Positions 6,469 through 8,802 of a stretch of DNA of 8,802 nucleotides are shown here, in pieces. Positions within the stretch are counted from its first letter, which is position 1. Each line of letters begins with the position of its first letter. This stretch comes from Opitutaceae bacterium. GTDB lineage: Bacteria; Verrucomicrobiota; Verrucomicrobiae; Opitutales; Opitutaceae. The position numbers and the translations under genes were made by a program. The notes beneath the pieces are model-generated. The model was not told the origin of the DNA. It worked only from the letters and a program-made list of their open reading frames with translations, and made no database searches. The stretch spans positions 1 to 8,802 of the forward strand of contig JAISAX010000836.1 of assembly GCA_031266495.1 (NCBI GenBank), given 5' to 3'.

Positions 6469-7191
6469 TTATCGTTGATCGGGTTTTTTCCAGATTTCAT
6501 TATTGTTCACAAGCATTTCCGGCGGAGACATGAACTTCACATGCCCGTCACAAAACGCCACGTTGCGACAGCCTTCCCGATGACCGGTCGATCCCCTGGC
6601 ATCGGCAGAGTTGGCAATCAGGTTGTTCCCGTAGATGGATCCCCACGGACCTTCGACTGTTATCATATTCATGTCGGTGGTGTCGGGTTGAATCCATTCG
6701 GAAACCATTCCCGTCCGCGAGAGCGGGTGCGCGGCGGACAACACGGTCAGCGATACCGGGACATGGTTTACCGTAGGATAATTTCCCCTGGTCATGCCTT
6801 GCAGGGGCGAGAGCAGGGCGTAGGAACGCGGCGTGTAACCGGCGTCCCGGATGCGGGCAATGGAGGGATCGCCGGGACAGGTAAAGACCTGGCTTTGCCT
6901 GGCTATATAACCCCGCTCCACCAGTAATCCGGCAAAGCAGTATTTGTCGCCGCCGTTGACTTGTGTGATCGCGGGGGGGAGGCATCCGTTGTTTTCCCCG
7001 GCATATAACAACATTGCCAGCGCCGACTGGCGCACATTGGAGCCGCAGCGGGATATCCGGGCCGCCTCCCGCACCCGTCCGGTGACGGGTATGATGATAG
7101 CGGCCAGAATCCCTGTGATGGCAATAACGGCAAGCAGCTCGACAAGGGTGAAGGCAGCGCCGCGCCTGGCGCGGCTGACGGGATGTTTCAT
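6469..7191 (-). CDS. Prepilin-type N-terminal cleavage/methylation protein (type II pseudopilin-like, DUF1559-like)
   Basis: The 240-residue protein starts MKHPVSRARR, a short basic leader, followed by the class III prepilin signal AFTLVELLAVIAITGILAAI. Cleavage would fall between Ala13 and Phe14, with the methylation-site Glu at +5 (Glu18) and a single hydrophobic helix up to about residue 36. The rest is a globular domain with RCGSNVRQSALAMLLYA, the usual continuation in DUF1559-type proteins, and a C-terminal motif of the H-X9-DG class. Here the spacing is His204, ten residues, then Asp215-Gly216, in HREGCRNVAFCDGHVKF. Such proteins are processed by a prepilin peptidase and sit in the inner membrane or in pseudopilus-like fibres; they are abundant in Verrucomicrobia and Planctomycetes, mostly without known roles. 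No Shine-Dalgarno site precedes the ATG; a run of nine T (7206-7198 on the minus strand) does. It lies 51 bases after the PEP-CTERM gene. Confidence 0.9.
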   Translation of the reverse strand: MKHPVSRARRGAAFTLVELLAVIAITGILAAIIIPVTGRVREAARISRCGSNVRQSALAMLLYAGENNGCLPPAITQVNGGDKYCFAGLLVERGYIARQSQVFTCPGDPSIARIRDAGYTPRSYALLSPLQGMTRGNYPTVNHVPVSLTVLSAAHPLSRTGMVSEWIQPDTTDMNMITVEGPWGSIYGNNLIANSADARGSTGHREGCRNVAFCDGHVKFMSPPEMLVNNNEIWKKPDQR

Positions 7192-7242
7192 GACAAGAAA
7201 AAAAAAGTTTCAACAGGATCGGCGGATCGGCAGGTCAGCGGA

Positions 7243-8259
7243 TCAATGAGTGTTTCCGGGAAAAAATCGGCGACGGATTCGCAGGAAAAGAATAAACCCG
7301 AGCACGCAAATGCCTCCGGCCAGTGCCAGGGTCGAGGACTCCGGAATGTTGCTTGTGTGAAAGGGCGCCACATAAAAATTGTCAAAATAACCGGTGACAT
7401 TCACGGAACTGCTGTTGCCGGCTTCAAACCCCAGATACGAGAGTGAAACCGTTGTGGCGGACGATGCCCAGGTGGCAACAAAGGTGTTGTTCAGATAAAT
7501 GGAGAAGGAGTACGTTGCCGGTGTATAGTCAACGCGCAGGCTGTTCCAGTCGGTCGCGCTGAAGGAGGCGGTGGCGGGGATTGCCCAGGTGGTGTTGGTC
7601 GTGCCCGAAGTGGTGTTGTGTACCGCAGCCCGGATGATATAATCGCCGCCATTGGCCGTTCTTCCTATGCCGATGCGCACATTCCCGGTTGCGTTGAAGA
7701 AATTCTGTCCGCTGCCTTGTGTGAAAACAAGTCCCCATTGCTGGGCGTTGGTGTTGTTGCTGTCCGATGGGGCGGGGATGAGGTCGATGCCGACAGAAAA
7801 GGTGTCGCTTTGCGCGGTGAAGGAGGCTTGTACCGGGAGAAGCGCGGATAGGACATTCGTGTCGCTGCGTGTCATGGAGATGACTCCTGTGGCGGCGTCC
7901 GTGTTGCGGACGCCATTGGCGGCGGTATTGTATAACATCAGTTGTGGATTGAATCCCGACCAGCCGACGTCCGTGCCGGTTGTATTGATCTGCGGAGTCG
8001 AATTCTTCGCGAGCGCGCTGCCTGGTGCATGGGTTGTGCCTGTGCTTATCGTAAAGGTGTCGGCATACCAGGCGTCCGCAGGGAGGACGGTTGCAAGGGC
8101 CGTGGTGGCCGCAAAGAGGGCCGGGCACAGCAGCGCGATGCGTTGACGGAACGCTGGAGGGCGATGGACGGCGCTGGACGGCGAAAGGCGACTGGCGTCT
8201 TGCGACTGCGTTTTGTTCGGGGTTGCGGGTTTTGATGTTATTGTAGTGTTAGTGTTCAT
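7243..8259 (-). CDS. PEP-CTERM sorting-domain surface protein
   Basis: The product is 338 residues from ATG 8259-8257. The frame stays open upstream to 8481, but that part is encoded by tandem-repeat DNA and reads as low-complexity sequence, so the internal ATG is preferred; no Shine-Dalgarno site helps. The N-region is unusually long (about 38 residues, Thr/Pro/Ser-rich) before a hydrophobic signal core RIALLCPALFAATTALA, with likely cleavage between residues 56 and 63. The ectodomain (65-300) is rich in Asn, Thr and Ser and ends in WNSLRVDYTPATYSFSIYLN and LGFEAGN...GYFDNFYV. This pattern is typical of concanavalin/LamG-like jelly-roll folds. The C-terminus is a full PEP-CTERM signal: Pro306-Glu307-Ser-Ser, a transmembrane segment LALAGGICVLGFILFL and a basic RIRRRF tail. 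PEP-CTERM proteins are processed by an exosortase and go to the envelope or the exopolysaccharide layer. It is first of three same-strand genes for exported proteins. Confidence 0.88.
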   Translation of the reverse strand: MNTNTTITSKPATPNKTQSQDASRLSPSSAVHRPPAFRQRIALLCPALFAATTALATVLPADAWYADTFTISTGTTHAPGSALAKNSTPQINTTGTDVGWSGFNPQLMLYNTAANGVRNTDAATGVISMTRSDTNVLSALLPVQASFTAQSDTFSVGIDLIPAPSDSNNTNAQQWGLVFTQGSGQNFFNATGNVRIGIGRTANGGDYIIRAAVHNTTSGTTNTTWAIPATASFSATDWNSLRVDYTPATYSFSIYLNNTFVATWASSATTVSLSYLGFEAGNSSSVNVTGYFDNFYVAPFHTSNIPESSTLALAGGICVLGFILFLRIRRRFFPGNTH

Positions 8260-8292
8260 GACGGAATACAGGGCGGTTGCGGAGTTGGCGGT

Positions 8293-8357
8293 GGAAACGT
8301 GGCGTTGGAAACGTGGCGTTGGAAACGTGGTGTTGGGAATGTGGTGTTGGAAACGTG
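8293..8357. repeat. 14-bp tandem array upstream of the PEP-CTERM gene
   Basis: Units start at 8293, 8307, 8321, 8335 and 8349. The first two are identical (GGAAACGTGGCGTT), the third differs by one base, the fourth by a few, and the fifth is cut after nine bases. The array lies 34-98 bases in front of the PEP-CTERM ATG, in the region expected to hold its promoter. It is too short and has no spacers, so it is not CRISPR. Confidence 0.85.
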
Positions 8358-8559
8358 AGAGCCGGATAAAAACATGGCTTCCGGTGCGGCTCCAGTTTTT
8401 GCCGGAAACCGCCCGCCCGGCAGCCGGACGCCAATGTTGAGCCGTCCGTCGCAACTTGCGAAATCGCAGGTGGGTTAGCACGCGAAACCGTCAGACGTGA
8501 ACAGGCCGGACCAGGACGCGAAAGTACACAGGATCAAGTTGCGGGATAAATGGTGTAAC

Positions 8560-8639
8560 AGGACGCGACAGGACGCGCGACGGAGGGCGACAGGGGGCGC
8601 GACAGGAGGCACGACGAGAGGGACGACGGGAGGCACGAC
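8560..8639. repeat. 10-12-bp tandem array (AGGACGCGAC-type)
   Basis: Seven contiguous units of 10, 12, 10, 12, 12, 12 and 12 bases each end in GAC, for example AGGACGCGAC, AGGACGCGCGAC, AGGAGGCACGAC and GGGAGGCACGAC. The strand is strongly purine-biased (G and A rich). A single related word, CCAGGACGCGAAAG, occurs near 8510-8523. Nothing coding is visible between 8260 and 8802; this array, the 14-bp array and the terminal-repeat copy are the only structures I can support there. Confidence 0.75.
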
Positions 8640-8652
8640 GCCAGATGTTAAT

Positions 8653-8668
8653 AACTGATGTTACGCGG
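8653..8668 (+). mobile_element. Third copy of the 16-bp terminal repeat of the MITE-like family
   Basis: AACTGATGTTACGCGG is identical to the right terminal repeat of copy A (2090-2105, inverse). The next base is also shared (A), and after that the sequence departs from the 141-bp element. It may be the left end of a larger related element, such as an autonomous insertion sequence, running out of the window, or a solo end. The 134 bases to the edge are AT-rich and show no open gene. A single matching end is all that is visible. Confidence 0.55.
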
Positions 8669-8802
8669 ACTGCCTTGAAGTGGCACGGGCTGGAAGCCTA
8701 TAAGCGCTAAGTTAAGCGGAATTTCCACATTTAAATTGCTCAAAAAAGCGCAGAAATTGTCATTTTAATACCATATATTGCGAATATTTGCGCATTTCTT
8801 GT

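Noticed and set aside
7192..7242. Intrinsic terminator between the PEP-CTERM and prepilin genes
   Set aside because: A T9 run exists on the minus strand, but no stable hairpin directly precedes it, so termination there cannot be supported.
8293..8639. CRISPR array
   Set aside because: The repeats are 10-14 bp and directly contiguous, with no unique spacers, no palindromic repeat and no cas gene nearby.
8740..8802. Promoter or operator around the AT-rich GCGAATATTTGCGC region
   Set aside because: The palindrome is imperfect, no gene start follows within the window, and no good -35/-10 pair can be placed.

Overview
The window is GC-rich bacterial DNA, most likely from the Verrucomicrobiota and probably the Opitutaceae. 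This is inferred from the combination of a PEP-CTERM surface protein, a prepilin with a DG-type C-terminal motif, a large secreted glycoside hydrolase, a DUF1015 gene and many short intergenic repeats. No ribosomal gene is present to prove it. Shine-Dalgarno sites are weak or absent before the confident genes.

Left part (1-2200). The 3' end of an unrecognised gene runs in from the left edge. It is followed by a long perfect hairpin and then tRNA-Gly(TCC) with an encoded CCA and a plausible promoter. About 820 bases without a convincing gene follow. They hold an inverted repeat, a 21-bp tandem repeat array and a short direct-repeat motif. On the minus strand at 1676-1964 is a small frameshifted remnant that looks like the two ends of a transposase. 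Its ATG directly abuts a 141-bp MITE-like element (1965-2105) with 16-bp terminal inverted repeats and two internal hairpins.

Middle (2202-3660). A DUF1015-family gene reads well from first to last residue but is broken by three single-base insertions, two of them in homopolymers. It is either a young pseudogene or a place where the sequence carries indel errors. It lies between the 141-bp element and an inverted, partly truncated copy of it (3501-3627), so gene plus repeats form a cassette-like unit.

Right part (3660-8259). Three minus-strand genes follow one another: a PEP-CTERM protein with a jelly-roll-like ectodomain, a type IV prepilin-like (pseudopilin) protein, and an 871-aa secreted clan GH-A glycoside hydrolase (GH39-like) with a C-terminal CBM9-like domain. 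All three are predicted to be exported, so the set looks like a surface or secreted polysaccharide-handling locus. Whether they share one transcript is not shown: the first two are 51 bp apart, while the hydrolase is separated from them by about 190 bp containing a long inverted repeat.

Right edge (8260-8802). There is no gene. This part holds a 14-bp tandem array, a 10-12-bp tandem array and a third, perfect copy of the 16-bp terminal repeat of the MITE-like element, followed by AT-rich DNA that leaves the window. The most interesting signal is this family of terminal repeats, the transposase relic next to one copy, and the DUF1015 gene held between inverted copies.
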